The notes below the pieces were generated by a model. That model ran no database searches. It saw nothing but the letters and a program-made list of their open reading frames with translations, and had not been told where the DNA came from. Both the position numbers and the translations under genes were made by a program. Shown piece after piece: positions 45,388-55,348 of a stretch of 64,000 nt of DNA. This DNA is from Paenibacillus lutimineralis (GTDB lineage Bacteria; Bacillota; Bacilli; Paenibacillales; Paenibacillaceae), in contig NZ_CP034346.1 in assembly GCF_003991425.1 (NCBI RefSeq), positions 3,757,501-3,821,500 on the forward strand. The letters run 5' to 3'. Position 1 is the first letter of the stretch. Every line of letters starts with the position of its first letter.

Positions 45388-46317
45388 CTAGAACTCGTTC
45401 TTCTGCATACGTGATGTAATGATCGAAATAATAGCGATAATCATAAACAGCACCATAGACAATGCAGAAGCGTAGCCCATGCGGAAATTTTGGAACCCTT
45501 CCTCATAGAGGTAATAAACCAATACGTTGGTCGAGTTATTCGGACCTCCGGAAGTTAGAAAAGCGATCAGATCGAACACCTTGAAGGAAGAGACTATGCC
45601 GGTGATACTTAAGAAAAATGTTGTCGGTCCAAGCAAGGGAACGGTTATCTTGAAAAATTTCTGTAAAGTCCCAGCTCCATCGATATCTGCCGCTTCGTAC
45701 AACTCATCTGGAATATTCGTTAATCCGGCCATGTAAATGATCATATTGTAGCCGAGAACCTGCCACACCGCGATGATAATAATTGCCCAAAGAGCATAAT
45801 TTGTGCTGCCCAGCCACCCCGGAGGCTCGCTCATCCCTAATGTCATCAAGATGTTGTTGATTGCGCCTTGCGTAGGGTGGAATAATATGCTGAACACGGT
45901 TGCAACTGCTACGGTTGTAGCAATATACGGGATAAAAAAGACCACTTTGAACAGTTCCTTCAGATATACCCTCGAATTGATTACCGCAGCCAGAATCAAT
46001 CCGAGCAGCATGCTTACCGGAACAAGAATGACGGAATAAAGCAGATTGTTCTTCAGTGCTTTGAGAAATTTCGCATCAGAGAGAATCGCTTTGTAGTTAT
46101 CGAGACCAATCCAATGAATTGCATCGAGCCCTCCAACCAGGTTCCACTCTGTAAAGCTTAAATATAGCGAAAAGAATAACGAGAAAACGCCGAACAACAG
46201 GATGCCCGCAATCTCCGGGACAACAAACAAAAATCCGACTAACGATTCCCTACGGGAGTTTGTCCAAAAAACCTTCCTACCTTTCTCAACATCTGTTTTC
46301 GTCGAAACCATTGCCAT
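45388..46317 (-). CDS. sugar ABC permease, MalF type (cassette 1)
   Basis: 309 residues from ATG 46317 with GAGGTGAGGG upstream (a GTG at 46326 overlaps the site). Six helices, with the EAA loop NIPDELYEAADIDGAGTLQK. It pairs with the MalG-type permease downstream and the binding protein at 48299. Confidence 0.92.
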   Translation of the reverse strand: MAMVSTKTDVEKGRKVFWTNSRRESLVGFLFVVPEIAGILLFGVFSLFFSLYLSFTEWNLVGGLDAIHWIGLDNYKAILSDAKFLKALKNNLLYSVILVPVSMLLGLILAAVINSRVYLKELFKVVFFIPYIATTVAVATVFSILFHPTQGAINNILMTLGMSEPPGWLGSTNYALWAIIIIAVWQVLGYNMIIYMAGLTNIPDELYEAADIDGAGTLQKFFKITVPLLGPTTFFLSITGIVSSFKVFDLIAFLTSGGPNNSTNVLVYYLYEEGFQNFRMGYASALSMVLFMIIAIISIITSRMQKNEF

Positions 46318-46411
46318 ATCCCTCACCTCAATCTATATGTATCTATGAGAGTATGATAATGGATCACGCGAAAACCCGAGGAAACGATTTATACTAGTAT
46401 GTGAAATATTG

Positions 46412-48190
46412 TTACCTTGGACACTTATCGTCATCGACAACAATATATTCGGCCTGCTCTCGTTGCTGGTTGCTCTCTTCAGGTTTGGGAATAAACATGA
46501 TAAAAGTGGTGCCGGCATCCTCATTTCGCAGCACGTCTATTGTTGCATTAGGTCCGTAAGTTAAACGCAAGCGCCTGAGCGTGTTTAACAACCCAACTCT
46601 GCGATTTTCCTGGGCATACGTTTCCTCCTTAAGTATTGTCCTGAGCCGATCGATCTGTGCTTCTTCCATGCCGATCCCGTTATCTTTCACCTGTATGATC
46701 ACCCCTGACTCCGTCTCGCTGATTTGAACCTCAATCTCTGCATAATCGGGCGGATTTGCAAAACCGTGTACGATCGCATTCTCTACAAGAGGCTGCAGCA
46801 CAAGGCGTGGAACTTCGAATGACTCCAGATTTTCCGGAAGATCTACGATCAGGTAAAGCCGTAAACGGCTTCTGACCTTCATGATATCAACATAATCCTG
46901 GAGCAGCTTACACTCCTGCCTTAGCGTACTCTTATCGTTCACACGCATATACGCTCTTAAGAGACTCATTAAAGCTTCGATCTGCCGGCCGCGGATGGAA
47001 TCCCCAGCAAGCAGCAAATCGCATTTGATGGAATTCAAAGTGTTTATCAAGAAATGAGGTCGAATTTGGGAGAACAGAGCCTGCAGCTCAATAATCCGCT
47101 TCTCCTCCTGCTCCTGCTCAACGTCTGAGATCAACTGGTTGATCTGATCCAGCATATTATTAAAGGCCTTGCCCAGGACCCCGAATTCGTCGGAACCTGT
47201 TACAGGGAATCGCACAAGCCGATTCCCGTCTCCGAATTTCTCCGCAATCCTCTGCAGCTTGAATAACGGTCGATGAATCCGTTTCGCCAAGACGATGGAC
47301 AGAGCGATAAAAATAAGGGCCGATACGCCGAGCACTAGCCCGTACAGAAAAAATATATTCGTTATCTCGTCCGTAATCTCCTTAGGTGAAAACCGATACA
47401 CCACTTTCCAACCCGTTCTCGAAACATTTGACTGCAATTCGATAACTTCGGGGACGGATTCAAGCTCTGATTGCTGCGGGTATAAAAGAATCGGGTTCCC
47501 GTCCGCTTCATACAAGCCGATCTGCCCTGCTCCGATGCCTTCGAACAACTGATGAAAGTACCTGTGGGAAACCGCTACGTACAGCACCCCCAAGTAATCA
47601 TTGCCGTTATGTTCTTTGATCACCTTCACAAAAAGATAATTTGATTCATCAATATCGTACAATTCTCCTTGCCCAGCAGGCACGTTAAACCAATAAATCC
47701 GCTCCGGATTAGCCTCTTTCTTCCATCGTTCTGTAATCCATTCCGATGATATCGCCTCGATCCTATTATTGGCATCGTAATCAGCACCGGCAGTTCCGAT
47801 CTGGAACTGGGCTTTGTTCACATAGAATACAAGCGCTTTCAGACCGGAAGTCTTGGAAAAGGCTAGGTCCAGCATTTCAGAAATCCGTCCGTATCTCTTA
47901 TAATCTTCCGAAGAAGCAATCTGGTCCACATTCTTGAATGCATGCAAATCATCATATAGCGCGTTGTATCTGAATAAGTTCGAAGCGTATATGATGTCCT
48001 CCACACTCTTTTCCATATCTCCGGCCATTACATTGACTACATTCTGACGCGAGTTCTGTACCTTATCGATGACAACATCCTTGATCAGGAAAAAGGTCAT
48101 GAATGAAACGATGGACAGCGGAAGCAGGATAAAAATTAACAAAGTCAGCTGATTCCGCATATAAAACGACCGTTTAAAAAGTTTGTACAT
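46412..48190 (-). CDS. YesM-type sensor histidine kinase (cassette 1)
   Basis: 592 residues. Helix at about 12-35, extracellular sensor (about 40-280), second helix (about 283-305), HAMP linker, then a His-kinase dimer region with IRPHFLINTLNSIKCDL, N-box ENAIVHGF and G-box VKDNGIGMEEAQ. The C-terminal tail (KPEESNQQREQAEYIVVDDD) is longer than in the paralog at 58921. It senses an extracellular signal, probably a sugar or the loaded binding protein, and should phosphorylate the regulator at 42936. It is separated from the upstream binding-protein gene by a hairpin. Confidence 0.92.
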   Translation of the reverse strand: MYKLFKRSFYMRNQLTLLIFILLPLSIVSFMTFFLIKDVVIDKVQNSRQNVVNVMAGDMEKSVEDIIYASNLFRYNALYDDLHAFKNVDQIASSEDYKRYGRISEMLDLAFSKTSGLKALVFYVNKAQFQIGTAGADYDANNRIEAISSEWITERWKKEANPERIYWFNVPAGQGELYDIDESNYLFVKVIKEHNGNDYLGVLYVAVSHRYFHQLFEGIGAGQIGLYEADGNPILLYPQQSELESVPEVIELQSNVSRTGWKVVYRFSPKEITDEITNIFFLYGLVLGVSALIFIALSIVLAKRIHRPLFKLQRIAEKFGDGNRLVRFPVTGSDEFGVLGKAFNNMLDQINQLISDVEQEQEEKRIIELQALFSQIRPHFLINTLNSIKCDLLLAGDSIRGRQIEALMSLLRAYMRVNDKSTLRQECKLLQDYVDIMKVRSRLRLYLIVDLPENLESFEVPRLVLQPLVENAIVHGFANPPDYAEIEVQISETESGVIIQVKDNGIGMEEAQIDRLRTILKEETYAQENRRVGLLNTLRRLRLTYGPNATIDVLRNEDAGTTFIMFIPKPEESNQQREQAEYIVVDDDKCPR

Positions 48191-48238
48191 GCGCCTTTCG
48201 CCTCACTCCGATCTAAGTTCCGATTCAACCGAAAGCCT

Positions 48239-48267
48239 GAAAAGGCCGCCATGGCGGCCGCCTTTTC
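48239..48267 (-). terminator. partial terminator between binding protein and kinase
   Basis: Perfect GC-rich hairpin with arms GAAAAGGCGGCC and GGCCTTTTC. It lies between the binding-protein stop and the kinase start. Such hairpins commonly keep downstream genes lower than the binding protein. Confidence 0.7.
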
Positions 48268-48298
48268 AATATACCAATCTATCAACCGGTCAATCTAT

Positions 48299-49687
48299 TC
48301 ATTTTTTCGCTTGGCTGATGATTTTATTGGCATCATCCATCATTTGCTTCTGTGCGGCTTCGAACGTGAGATTGTCAAGCATAAAAGCGCTGAAGCCGTC
48401 CTCGATAACCTTCTTCATCTGCCCTGCATAATCGGTAGTCCAGTTCGCGTCGTAGACCGTTTTCGCTCTACTGTCAAAGACTGTCGCTTTCAAGGATTCC
48501 TCCTCGATCAACGCAGCGTCCGGGCCGACCAGAGCTTGGATTACTTTGCTGGCATCTGTCTTCTTGTAGCCTGGGAAATCTCGAATGACATCGGTCTGCA
48601 GAGCTACATATTCAATGAATTTATAAGCTTCTTCTTTGTGCTTGGAAGAAGTGCCCACGGATAGGTAGTCCCCGCCGATATAAGAAGATCCGATTTCCGC
48701 GCTATCGGACGAACGAGGTAGAGGCGCAAAGACAGTCTGGAAATCATGTGGATATTTCTCTTGATCCTTGATCATTCCTACAATAAATGTTGCTGTAGGC
48801 ACCATAGCTGCTTTCCCGCTGAAAAATTCTGAAGCGTAATGAAGCTTGGCACCAACGATCTCAGAGAACGGCTTGACCGATTTGTCTTCCTTCTCCATAG
48901 CGCGGCGCAGCTCGAAAAATTGCTTGTAGGATTCGTCGTTGAATATCGGCTGCTGATCTTGGGACAGATACGGATGCGGCTTTTCGGAGTATGCCGGGAA
49001 GCCCACGTACTCTCCCCAAGTATGGAAGTAAGCTCCGAATTGTTTATCTGCTCCTTCGCCCCTATTCAACTTTTTCGCATAATCACGGAAATCATCCCAG
49101 GTCCAGCCCCATTCCGGAACCGGAAGATTTGCTTCATCGAGGGCCTGTTTATTGATAATAACCACCCAAGGGCTGGCCATATCCTGAAGACCGTAGACCT
49201 TACCCTGATAGACCGGATTGACGTAGAAGTCGTTAGCAGGATCGATGTTATTATTCTTCAGATCATCGTCGATCGGAGCCAGGACGCCTCGCGCTGCCCG
49301 CTCGATAATAAAGTCGACATGAGAGAATTGAATGACGTCAATAGGATCGTCTGCTGCGCTCATAATATCCAATTTCTTATAGAAGTCGGTGCTGTTTGCG
49401 TTATCTACAAGCTGTATCGGTTCTACATGGATACCAGGGTTCTCCTTCTCAAAGTTATCGACAATCTTCTGTATATCCTCGAATTGTGAACCATTGTACC
49501 AAGTGTAGTATTTGATCGTAACCTTATCCTGTTTCTTGTCTTCCTCTTTCGGCTGAGTTGCGGCCTGATTTCCATCCGTATTGCCTGATGCCTGATCGTT
49601 CGCCGGCGAATTTCCCCCGCTTGAACCGCATCCTGTGACCAATGCAAACGCAAGGAAGCTGATCAATAACATTTTGAACCTTTTCAT
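48299..49687 (-). CDS. sugar ABC substrate-binding lipoprotein (cassette 1)
   Basis: 462 residues. Signal peptide with lipobox LVTGCGSS, a Gln/Asn-rich linker, then the family 1 solute-binding fold (VTIKYYTWYNGSQFEDIQKI, YGLQDMASPWVVIINKQALD, WTWDDFRDYAKKL). It binds the imported oligosaccharide on the outer face of the membrane. It is first in the cassette, with tandem regulator sites and a cre-like site upstream, and shares all motifs with the paralog at 53804. Confidence 0.92.
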   Translation of the reverse strand: MKRFKMLLISFLAFALVTGCGSSGGNSPANDQASGNTDGNQAATQPKEEDKKQDKVTIKYYTWYNGSQFEDIQKIVDNFEKENPGIHVEPIQLVDNANSTDFYKKLDIMSAADDPIDVIQFSHVDFIIERAARGVLAPIDDDLKNNNIDPANDFYVNPVYQGKVYGLQDMASPWVVIINKQALDEANLPVPEWGWTWDDFRDYAKKLNRGEGADKQFGAYFHTWGEYVGFPAYSEKPHPYLSQDQQPIFNDESYKQFFELRRAMEKEDKSVKPFSEIVGAKLHYASEFFSGKAAMVPTATFIVGMIKDQEKYPHDFQTVFAPLPRSSDSAEIGSSYIGGDYLSVGTSSKHKEEAYKFIEYVALQTDVIRDFPGYKKTDASKVIQALVGPDAALIEEESLKATVFDSRAKTVYDANWTTDYAGQMKKVIEDGFSAFMLDNLTFEAAQKQMMDDANKIISQAKK

Positions 49688-49730
49688 TTCGCATCCCCCT
49701 ACCTATCATTATGTAACTTCGATTTAGATT

Positions 49731-49797
49731 TTAGTAGTAAAAGCGCTTCCATAGTGTGCAATATTTCGATATGTTCGTGCAATATTTCGATATGTTC
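49731..49797 (-). promoter_or_regulatory. control region of cassette 1
   Basis: Two perfect 21-bp direct repeats (49756-49776 and 49777-49797, each starting GTGCAATATTTCGATATG) lie just upstream of a likely promoter: TTGCAC and TACTAA on the minus strand, 19 bp apart. A cre-like sequence TAAAAGCGCTTCCA (49738-49751) sits between them. Two helical turns per unit suits an AraC-type regulator, and CcpA would repress by blocking the promoter. Confidence 0.6.
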
Positions 49798-49845
49798 GCT
49801 GCATTTTGATATTGAATGGAATCTGGTTATTGGTTTATCACATAT

Positions 49846-49905
49846 AAAAAGAAACCGCTCCTTTTGGGTGATTGGTAGTGTAACCCAAAGGCGGTTTCTT
49901 TTTAT
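49846..49905 (-). terminator. terminator of the fucosidase gene / repeat element
   Basis: Near-perfect arms AAAAAGAAACCGC and GCGGTTTCTTTTT with an inner TGGGT/ACCCA stem. It lies downstream of the second GH29 gene. Sequence around it (to about 49945) resembles 34966-35065, so it may belong to a repeat family. Confidence 0.75.
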
Positions 49906-50013
49906 AGTTTGACTTAGGTAAAAGGGTATGCCCCTCAAGCGACAACCTATCCTTCTTCACCAGCTTCGTAGGCTTTTCAGAGTTGCTAGATTGATGGGAG
50001 GCTGCAGACTGAT

Positions 50014-51273
50014 CTATTGCGAGCTATATACAGCAAATTTACGAATGATCGGATTAGCAACAGACTCCGTAAGCCGTAACCGGATTTTATCTGCATTTAT
50101 TGGTGTCAGGGCATCGATCTTCTTATGGCCGATTGCGCTGCCATGAACGATCTCCTTCCATTCTCCATCGGCATGGACTTCAAGAACATATTGACGCACC
50201 CGTTCCCCGTACTCTATATCTTCCATCAGCACGACATGATCAATCAACGAAGCTTTGGTCAGTTCCAATTCAAGCATCTCACCGCAACCCTCAATCTCAG
50301 CCAGAGAATGACTGAATCTACGTCTGATCTCCTCTCCAAGTTCCAGCAGGCGCTTGGCATCTACCTCAGGCAGCAGCCCACGATCGTCCGGGGAGACGTT
50401 AAGCAGAAGGGTCGCCCCATGACCCACCGATCGATAATAAATATCCATCAATTGCTCTAATGTCAATAAGGAATCCTCATCATTCGGATGCCAGAACCAG
50501 TGATCCTTACGGATCGGTACGTCGCATTCCGCCGGCACCCAATCTGGGGTCTCCGGCAGCCACTGTAAAGATGCTTCACTGAACATGCTTCCTTTCGCTG
50601 TCTTTGCCGTATTCCAGCAAGGGTATGGGGCAAGTCCGTCCTCATTACCAACCCAGCGTATCGTCGGAGCGCCCATATTGAAGATCATCGCCTCTGGCTG
50701 GTGCTGCTTGACAAGACCAATGATCCGCCGCCAGTCATATTCACGGCCTTCGGAGCCAGCGCCGTCGAACCAGATTTCCACTAGTGGCCCGTAACCAGTA
50801 AGCAATTCCTCTAATTGACGGCAGTAGAAGTCGTCATATTTCTCGGGATCCGAGTAGCATGGCTCGTGTCTGTCCCAGGGAGACACATAGATGCCGAAGC
50901 CCATCCCTTCCTCACGGCAGGCGTTCGCACATTCTCTAACAACATCGCCTTGTCCATTCTTCCAAGGACTAGAAGCGACGGAATAATCGGTCGTCGAGGT
51001 TGGCCAGAGGCAGAACCCGTCATGATGCTTCGCTGTCAGAACGAAATAGCGGAATCCCGCCTCTTTTGCCGTTCTAACCCATTGCCGTGCATCCAGTTCC
51101 TTCGGATTGAACAGAGCAGGTGAATCATTGCCTTCTCCCCATTCTTGATCACAGAATGTATTCATTCCGAAATGGCAGAACAAGCCAAGCTCCTTATCCT
51201 GCCAAGCTAGTTGCTCTGGGGTCGGCAGAGCCATAACATAATCCGATGGCTGCTTCTTCAATTCATTATTCAT
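50014..51273 (-). CDS. GH29 alpha-L-fucosidase (second copy)
   Basis: 419 residues without signal peptide. LGLFCHFGMNTF (29-40), AKHHDGFCLWPT (81-92) and LVEIWFDGAGSEG with nucleophile Asp170 are GH29 motifs. The WFDGA form is typical of the GH29 subgroup that prefers alpha-1,3/1,4 linkages. A C-terminal region (after ~330) is beta-rich. It follows the GH95 gene by 25 bp and ends at a terminator. Confidence 0.9.
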   Translation of the reverse strand: MNNELKKQPSDYVMALPTPEQLAWQDKELGLFCHFGMNTFCDQEWGEGNDSPALFNPKELDARQWVRTAKEAGFRYFVLTAKHHDGFCLWPTSTTDYSVASSPWKNGQGDVVRECANACREEGMGFGIYVSPWDRHEPCYSDPEKYDDFYCRQLEELLTGYGPLVEIWFDGAGSEGREYDWRRIIGLVKQHQPEAMIFNMGAPTIRWVGNEDGLAPYPCWNTAKTAKGSMFSEASLQWLPETPDWVPAECDVPIRKDHWFWHPNDEDSLLTLEQLMDIYYRSVGHGATLLLNVSPDDRGLLPEVDAKRLLELGEEIRRRFSHSLAEIEGCGEMLELELTKASLIDHVVLMEDIEYGERVRQYVLEVHADGEWKEIVHGSAIGHKKIDALTPINADKIRLRLTESVANPIIRKFAVYSSQ

Positions 51274-51298
51274 TTATATTTACCCCTTCATAAATTTA

Positions 51299-53656
51299 CT
51301 ATTTATTAAGTACGACTAGATATGTGTGTCCAGGCTCAGCAGCAAATGTATATCGATAACCTTGCCCAGAGTATAAACTTGCCATCGTTACAGGAACATG
51401 CTGAGCATCGTAAATAGATAGCCGTTCTTCACTAAACAAATTACAGTCCCTTGCGCTTGTAGAATATATCTCTGCGGCTTCCAGTTTCCCATTCTGCCAG
51501 CGAATATTAATGACGAAGCCACCTCTGGCCCGCAAGCCTGTAACTGATCCGCTTGACCAGGCGGTAGGAAGAGCCGGCAGCAGCCGAAGCTCACCGCCGT
51601 GCGATTGCAGCAGCATCTCTTGAATGGCTGCAGCTCCACCAAAATTAGCATCAATTTGGAACGGAGGATGATCGCCGAACAGATTCGGATGCACTGCCTT
51701 GGCTAGCAGTTCACGCAGGCTACCATGCGCCTTGTCCCCATCGCCAAGTCTGGCCCAGAAGTTAGCGATCCATGCCTGGCTCCAGCCGGTATGTCCGCCT
51801 CCATGCTGCAGCCGCCGTTCCAGCGTCGCTCTGGCGGCGACTCCCAGCTCAGGCATTCTATGTGGAATAATCTGTTCACCCGGATGAAGGGCAAATAAAT
51901 GAGAAATGTGACGATGGCCTGGTTCATGCTCTTCGTAGTCGACGGCCCATTCCATGATCTGACCGTGGCGGCCGACTTTAGGCTCTGGCAGCTTTGCCCG
52001 GGCTCCAGTCCATTGCCCTATCAATCCCTCATCCATCCCCAGAATCTCCGCCGCTTCAATACAAGCGGTAAATAACGCGTAAATGATCTGCGAGTCCATA
52101 GATGAACCTGAGCATAAAGAACCAACCTGCCCCTTCTCGTTCACATAGCTATTTTCTGGTGAGAGTGAAGGTGTTGTAACCAAATAGCCATTCTCATCAA
52201 AAATAAGGAAATCAAGAAAGAACAGTGACGCTTCCTTCAACACCGGATAAGCCCGTTCGCGCAAAAATGCTTCTGAAAGATTATACCGATAATGCTCCCA
52301 TAGATGCAGCGCCAGCCAGGCCCCGCCCATCGGCCAAAAGATAGCTGGCGTCCAGGCTCCGAACAAGCCGCTCTCCGCCCAAATATTCGAGCTAGAGTGA
52401 GCCGTGAAGCCCCTTGCTCCATATAAGGTTGCCGCTGTCCTCTGTCCATTAATGACCAGTCGATCGATGAAATCGAATAACGGCTCATGACATTCTGACA
52501 GATTACCTGTCTCGGCGATCCAATAGTTCATTTGCAGGTTGATGTTCAGATGATAATCGCTCTCCCAAGGCGGTGTGAAGCTGTCATTCCAGATCCCTTG
52601 CAAATTCGCAGGCAAGCTGCCTGGTCTTGAGCTTGATATGAGCAAATAACGACCGTATTGATAGAACAGAGCTTCAAGCTGTGGGTCCTCGCCCCCTTGC
52701 CGATAAGACTGCAGCCGTTCAGAAGTAGATCGATAATTTCCTACATATTCACGGCTAGTACCTAACGGTTCTTCAATCACTTCGGCTTCTCCTGCTGGAT
52801 CATCCGAATGAACTTCAAGGCTAACACGATCAAACAACATGCCGTGATCAGCCGTATGTGAATCAAGCAATGTTCTGTACGTGATCGCTCTGGCTGCTTC
52901 CATCTGACAGAGCGCTTTCTGGTGCGGATCCACACAGCGGAACGTGGTCTGTGCCGTGAGCATTAGTGTCACCGCATCAGCGGATCGAATGTCCAGATAA
53001 TTGCCGGATGTCCGGCACTCTCCTCCTGTTGCTTGAGCGCTCAATACCGCTGCGTACTTAACGCCATCAGGTCCACAAATTCCCTCCATCACTAAGGTAT
53101 GCTCATTCTCCTGCAGCATGTCCCCATCGAAGGGACGCCGACTTAATCGTGCGGTTAAGCTTATAGCCTCCGGTTCTGATGCCGTGATTCGAACGACTAA
53201 TACCTGATGAACGGCACTGGCAAAGACTTCACGATGATAGCGGACTCCATCCACTACATAACTTATTGAAGCGACTCCTGTACTCAGATTCAATCTCCTG
53301 CAGTAATCCTCCGCTTCCGACTTTACGTTACCGAACTGAAGCAGCAGGTCTCCCAGAGGCTGATAAGGTCCAAAATATTGCGGAACATTCGTGAAATGAA
53401 GGAGCATCTTCCTCTCTGCCTCTTGAACCTCGCCTTTACGCAACAGATCTCGAATCTCGTCCAGCTTCATTCTGCCCTGTGGATGATCGCATTGTTTTGG
53501 ACCCCCGTACCAGATAGAATCTTCATTCAGGCCGATTCGCTCCGAGGACACGCCGCCAAATAACATCGCCCCAATCCTACCATTACCGACTGGAAATGAC
53601 TCTGTCCAGATCCAAGCGGGCTGTTTCTCGATAAGCTCGTTCATCAAGTTCGTCAT
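51299..53656 (-). CDS. GH95 alpha-L-fucosidase
   Basis: 785 residues, cytoplasmic. N-terminal beta-sandwich with [19 protein letters not shown] and [10 protein letters not shown], then an alpha/alpha barrel. Catalytic residues line up with Bifidobacterium AfcA: Asn pair in NINLQMN (371-377), acid Glu501 in LSPENSY, and Asp669 in [11 protein letters not shown]95 enzymes cleave alpha-1,2-fucose or alpha-galactose. AGGAG precedes the ATG. A terminator separates it from the upstream binding protein, so it may have its own promoter or rely on read-through. Confidence 0.92.
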   Translation of the reverse strand: MTNLMNELIEKQPAWIWTESFPVGNGRIGAMLFGGVSSERIGLNEDSIWYGGPKQCDHPQGRMKLDEIRDLLRKGEVQEAERKMLLHFTNVPQYFGPYQPLGDLLLQFGNVKSEAEDYCRRLNLSTGVASISYVVDGVRYHREVFASAVHQVLVVRITASEPEAISLTARLSRRPFDGDMLQENEHTLVMEGICGPDGVKYAAVLSAQATGGECRTSGNYLDIRSADAVTLMLTAQTTFRCVDPHQKALCQMEAARAITYRTLLDSHTADHGMLFDRVSLEVHSDDPAGEAEVIEEPLGTSREYVGNYRSTSERLQSYRQGGEDPQLEALFYQYGRYLLISSSRPGSLPANLQGIWNDSFTPPWESDYHLNINLQMNYWIAETGNLSECHEPLFDFIDRLVINGQRTAATLYGARGFTAHSSSNIWAESGLFGAWTPAIFWPMGGAWLALHLWEHYRYNLSEAFLRERAYPVLKEASLFFLDFLIFDENGYLVTTPSLSPENSYVNEKGQVGSLCSGSSMDSQIIYALFTACIEAAEILGMDEGLIGQWTGARAKLPEPKVGRHGQIMEWAVDYEEHEPGHRHISHLFALHPGEQIIPHRMPELGVAARATLERRLQHGGGHTGWSQAWIANFWARLGDGDKAHGSLRELLAKAVHPNLFGDHPPFQIDANFGGAAAIQEMLLQSHGGELRLLPALPTAWSSGSVTGLRARGGFVINIRWQNGKLEAAEIYSTSARDCNLFSEERLSIYDAQHVPVTMASLYSGQGYRYTFAAEPGHTYLVVLNK

Positions 53657-53710
53657 CGTTCTACTCCTATCTACTCCAAATAGTCTTCATATTCCCGTTT
53701 AAATAGATAA

Positions 53711-53755
53711 CAAGGGCCGTCTCTCATGTTCATAAGATCATTGAGACGGCCCTTG
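53711..53755 (-). terminator. terminator after cassette 2 binding protein
   Basis: Minus-strand arms CAAGGGCCGTCTC and GAGACGGCCCTTG, followed by TTAT. Strong hairpin between the binding-protein stop and the GH95 start. Confidence 0.8.
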
Positions 53756-53803
53756 CAAGTCAAATGTTAATCATCAAATCTTTACTATCTAATCAAGCCC
53801 GTA

Positions 53804-55192
53804 TTATTCAACGAAGCCTTTCTCATTGATGTACTTCGTCGCTTCATCTACCATCCACTTCAATACATCATCAAGCGGCTCATTGCTAAGCATAAATTTA
53901 CTGAAGCCATCATTGATAACTTTCGAAATTTCCGCGTTAGCTTTAGTCATCTTTTCAGAAGCGCCAAGGAACTGAATATCATCGCTAAACAAAGAGTATT
54001 TGAGTGAATCCATGTCATACATATCTTCATGACCAGCAACCAGCTTGTTCATTATTTCTTCGTTGTTCGCTTTCTTATAGCCGGAGAATTCTGGTCTGCT
54101 TGGTGAATCTGCTGTAGTCATAAATCTCATCAGCTTATAGGACTCTTCTTTGTGCTTGGAAGTAGCACCCATTACAATTTGCGAACCACTAGTGAAGTAT
54201 TTGCCTTCATAACCTTTAGGTTCAGCTCCTGCCGGAGGTACTGGTACCGGTGCAAATGCAGTCTTGAAAGTATGTGGATATTGCTCAGTATTACCTGGAT
54301 CAGCAATCGTAAAGTTACCTGTCAAAATCATAGCCGCTTCTTCGTTGAAGAACTCGGTGCGGTAGTTCAGCTTCGCTGCGAGAATGTCTGAATAAGGCTT
54401 AGATGTCTTATCTACAGTCTCCATGTCTTTACGCAATTGGAAGAAATATTTATACGATGGATCAGACAGGATCGTCGTACCGTCATTATACACGAACGGG
54501 TCCTTCATCATCGTCTGAGCAGGAGCGTTCATGTAAAGCTCCCAAGTATGGAAGTAAGTACCGTAACGTTTATCAACGCCTTCGCCTTTTGTCAGCTTCT
54601 TCGCATATTCGCGGAAGTCATCCCAAGTCCATCCGTATTTAGGAACTTCAAGACCAGCTTCATCCAAGGCATCCTTGTTCATCATAATGTAGTTGATGCT
54701 CTTGGTATATTGCATACCATAGTTCTTGCCATCAACCTTAGCATTAACCCAGTACTCATCATCAGGGTTGACGCCTTCCTTATCATAGAACTCATTCAAA
54801 GGTGCGAACGCTCCGCGGCCCGCACGTTCAACAGCAGAGCCCAAGCTTGCTAATTGTACTACGTCAATGGATTCTCCAGAGGAGATCAGAAAGTCGAGCT
54901 TCTTCTCCATTTCAACGGAATCACCAGGTACAAGAACGACATGCTCAACCTTAATGTCCGGATTCTGTTCCATAAATTCCTTCAGCATTGCATCTGTTCC
55001 AACTGCTTGTGCATCGTTATCCCAGTTGTAATACTTGATCGTAACTTGTTTGTCGGATTTTGTATTCCCGGAATTATTCGTGCCTGATGCAGCATTTCCG
55101 TCACCGGATTTTCCGCATCCGCTTAACATCAAGCTGATGGCAAGAACGGTACCGAGAATGATAGAAAAGCTCTTTTTACCCTTGTGTCTCAT
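53804..55192 (-). CDS. sugar ABC substrate-binding lipoprotein (cassette 2)
   Basis: 462 residues from ATG 55192, with GGGGG upstream; the reading to 55276 has no site. Lipobox LMLSGCGKS, then the family 1 solute-binding fold (VTIKYYNWDNDAQAVGTDAM, YGMQYTKSINYIMMNKDALD, WTWDDFREYAKKL). It is the paralog of the cassette 1 protein, aligning end to end. A promoter with TATAAT and regulator-like tandem sites is upstream. Confidence 0.92.
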   Translation of the reverse strand: MRHKGKKSFSIILGTVLAISLMLSGCGKSGDGNAASGTNNSGNTKSDKQVTIKYYNWDNDAQAVGTDAMLKEFMEQNPDIKVEHVVLVPGDSVEMEKKLDFLISSGESIDVVQLASLGSAVERAGRGAFAPLNEFYDKEGVNPDDEYWVNAKVDGKNYGMQYTKSINYIMMNKDALDEAGLEVPKYGWTWDDFREYAKKLTKGEGVDKRYGTYFHTWELYMNAPAQTMMKDPFVYNDGTTILSDPSYKYFFQLRKDMETVDKTSKPYSDILAAKLNYRTEFFNEEAAMILTGNFTIADPGNTEQYPHTFKTAFAPVPVPPAGAEPKGYEGKYFTSGSQIVMGATSKHKEESYKLMRFMTTADSPSRPEFSGYKKANNEEIMNKLVAGHEDMYDMDSLKYSLFSDDIQFLGASEKMTKANAEISKVINDGFSKFMLSNEPLDDVLKWMVDEATKYINEKGFVE

Positions 55193-55243
55193 CTTGTTTC
55201 CCCCTGCACTGAAGTTTTTTAGTGTAGTGCCTGTACAAGTCTC

Positions 55244-55325
55244 ATTATAGGCGGTTGCCTCGAAGGCCAAGTGCAAAATTTTGATGTTATAGGATTACAT
55301 TTTTGACTTTTCGATAGCGCTTACT
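55244..55325 (-). promoter_or_regulatory. control region of cassette 2
   Basis: A perfect -10 TATAAT (55249-55244) with a weak -35 near 55271-55265. Upstream are two related units, GTGCAAAATTTTGATGTTAT (55271) and GATTACATTTTTGACTTTTC (about 55293). The first matches the cassette 1 unit at about 15 of 21 positions. A cre-like GTAAGCGCTATC (about 55313-55325, minus strand) lies further up. Confidence 0.55.
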
Positions 55326-55348
55326 TTTTTGATAAGGCTGATCAGAGA

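Noticed and set aside
48839..49489. 216-codon plus-strand frame inside the cassette 1 binding-protein gene
   Set aside because: Antisense shadow of a well-supported lipoprotein; no start signal.
49756..49797. Direct repeats as a CRISPR array
   Set aside because: Only two adjoining units without spacers; they sit in a promoter region and fit operators better.
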